Assembly: GCA_963780715.1 (NCBI GenBank) | Contig: CAWADK010000016.1 | Location: 1-64,000 of the forward strand | Direction of reading: 5' to 3' | Source of the DNA: JALORV01 sp963780715 | GTDB taxonomy: Bacteria > Pseudomonadota > Gammaproteobacteria > Burkholderiales > Burkholderiaceae_F | DNA length: 64,000 bases | Shown: in pieces, positions 63,853 through 64,000 of the stretch | Layout: each line of letters begins with the position of its first letter | Position numbering within the stretch: the stretch's first letter is position 1 | Notes under the pieces: model-generated | Seen by the model: only the letters and a program-made list of their open reading frames with translations | Databases searched by the model: none | Told to the model about the DNA's origin: nothing | Made by a program: the position numbers and the translations under genes

Positions 63853-64000
63853 ATGCCCGTTGTCCCCCTTCTTCGTCGCGTTGCCCTTGGCTTGCTGCTG
63901 AGCGGTGTCCTCTCGGCCTGCAGCCTGCCGGGCTCGGTCAAGCCGGGCGACACTCAGGATGCCGTGCGGTCTGCCGCCGGCCGCCCGACGGCCACCATCG
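63853..64000 (+). CDS. Lipoprotein, start only (cut by the window edge)
   Basis: ATG at 63853 opens MPVVPLLRRVALGLLLSGVLSAC, a lipoprotein signal with lipobox L-S-A-C at about residue 23, then SLPGSVKPGDTQDAVRSAAGRPTATI. The PGDTxDAVRSAAGRPT words resemble the start of SmpA/OmlA/BamE-like domains. The gene runs out of the window. Confidence 0.65.
   Translation, partial: MPVVPLLRRVALGLLLSGVLSACSLPGSVKPGDTQDAVRSAAGRPTATI

Noticed and set aside
1..64000. CRISPR, tRNA, rRNA, prophage or IS elements
   Set aside because: No regularly spaced direct repeats, cloverleaf sequences, transposase or phage gene could be recognised by eye.

Overview
The window is high-GC DNA from a free-living, metabolically versatile Gram-negative bacterium. 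The gene families (Aap-type amino-acid ABC transporter, DctPQM TRAP transporter, beta-oxidation genes, class-theta/beta GST, CYTH-CHAD protein, pilE-fimT-pilVWX-pilY1) and the codon use point to a betaproteobacterium, probably Burkholderiales-like. That placement is inference. I see no tRNA, rRNA, CRISPR array, insertion sequence or phage gene.

Layout. (1) 1-8492, minus strand: a LysR-controlled carbohydrate/sugar-acid catabolic operon in the order short-chain dehydrogenase, split transketolase (N then C subunit), TRAP transporter DctP-DctQ-DctM, full-length transketolase, 2-hydroxyacid dehydrogenase and the first codons of another gene. Its LysR regulator (8595-9512) is divergent. (2) 9538-13501: a membrane spermidine-synthase-like protein, a 57-residue lipoprotein and a cardiolipin synthase. 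(3) 13605-19099: the aapJQMP general amino-acid ABC operon plus a second amino-acid-binding protein. (4) 19160-25262: an Atm1-type ABC exporter, an SDR, a YciA-type thioesterase, an FAD oxidoreductase and an amidase. (5) 25424-36021: a long minus-strand lipid/acyl-CoA region containing acyl-CoA dehydrogenase, FadB-type protein, thiolase, alpha/beta hydrolase, NTF2-like protein, crotonase, PaaI-like thioesterase, SGNH hydrolase and an HSDL2-like SDR, headed by a TetR gene with a palindromic operator. (6) 36124-39153: a LysR gene divergent from doxX-gst-dioxygenase. (7) 39169-44416: PdeM, a TraB/GumN protein, a bifunctional acyl-CoA synthetase/GNAT, and a DksA-like plus a DUF3149 small protein. 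A perfect FNR/ANR box lies between the last two groups. (8) 44537-47907: mtnA coupled to a FucA-like aldolase, then two tandem degenerate EAL-like proteins. (9) 47945-54814: the type IV minor pilin/PilY1 operon with pilE first. (10) 55377-59941: a five-gene secreted-subunit/chaperone/outer-membrane-barrel operon, the best candidate here for a poorly described surface-structure system. (11) 59948-64000: CYTH-CHAD protein, small exported protein, MFS transporter, SRPBCC protein and the start of a lipoprotein.

Sequence quality. Many genes that should be intact carry single-base frameshifts, mostly one extra base next to a G/C run: fadB-type, mtnA, the DksA-like gene, traB-like, the EAL-like paralogue, the barrel protein, and three in CYTH-CHAD. 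The first 4 kb is much worse. The simplest reading is uncorrected sequencing error rather than mass pseudogenisation, so genes typed here as pseudogene should be read as 'broken as written'. Start codons were chosen from ribosome-binding sites and family N-termini where these were visible.
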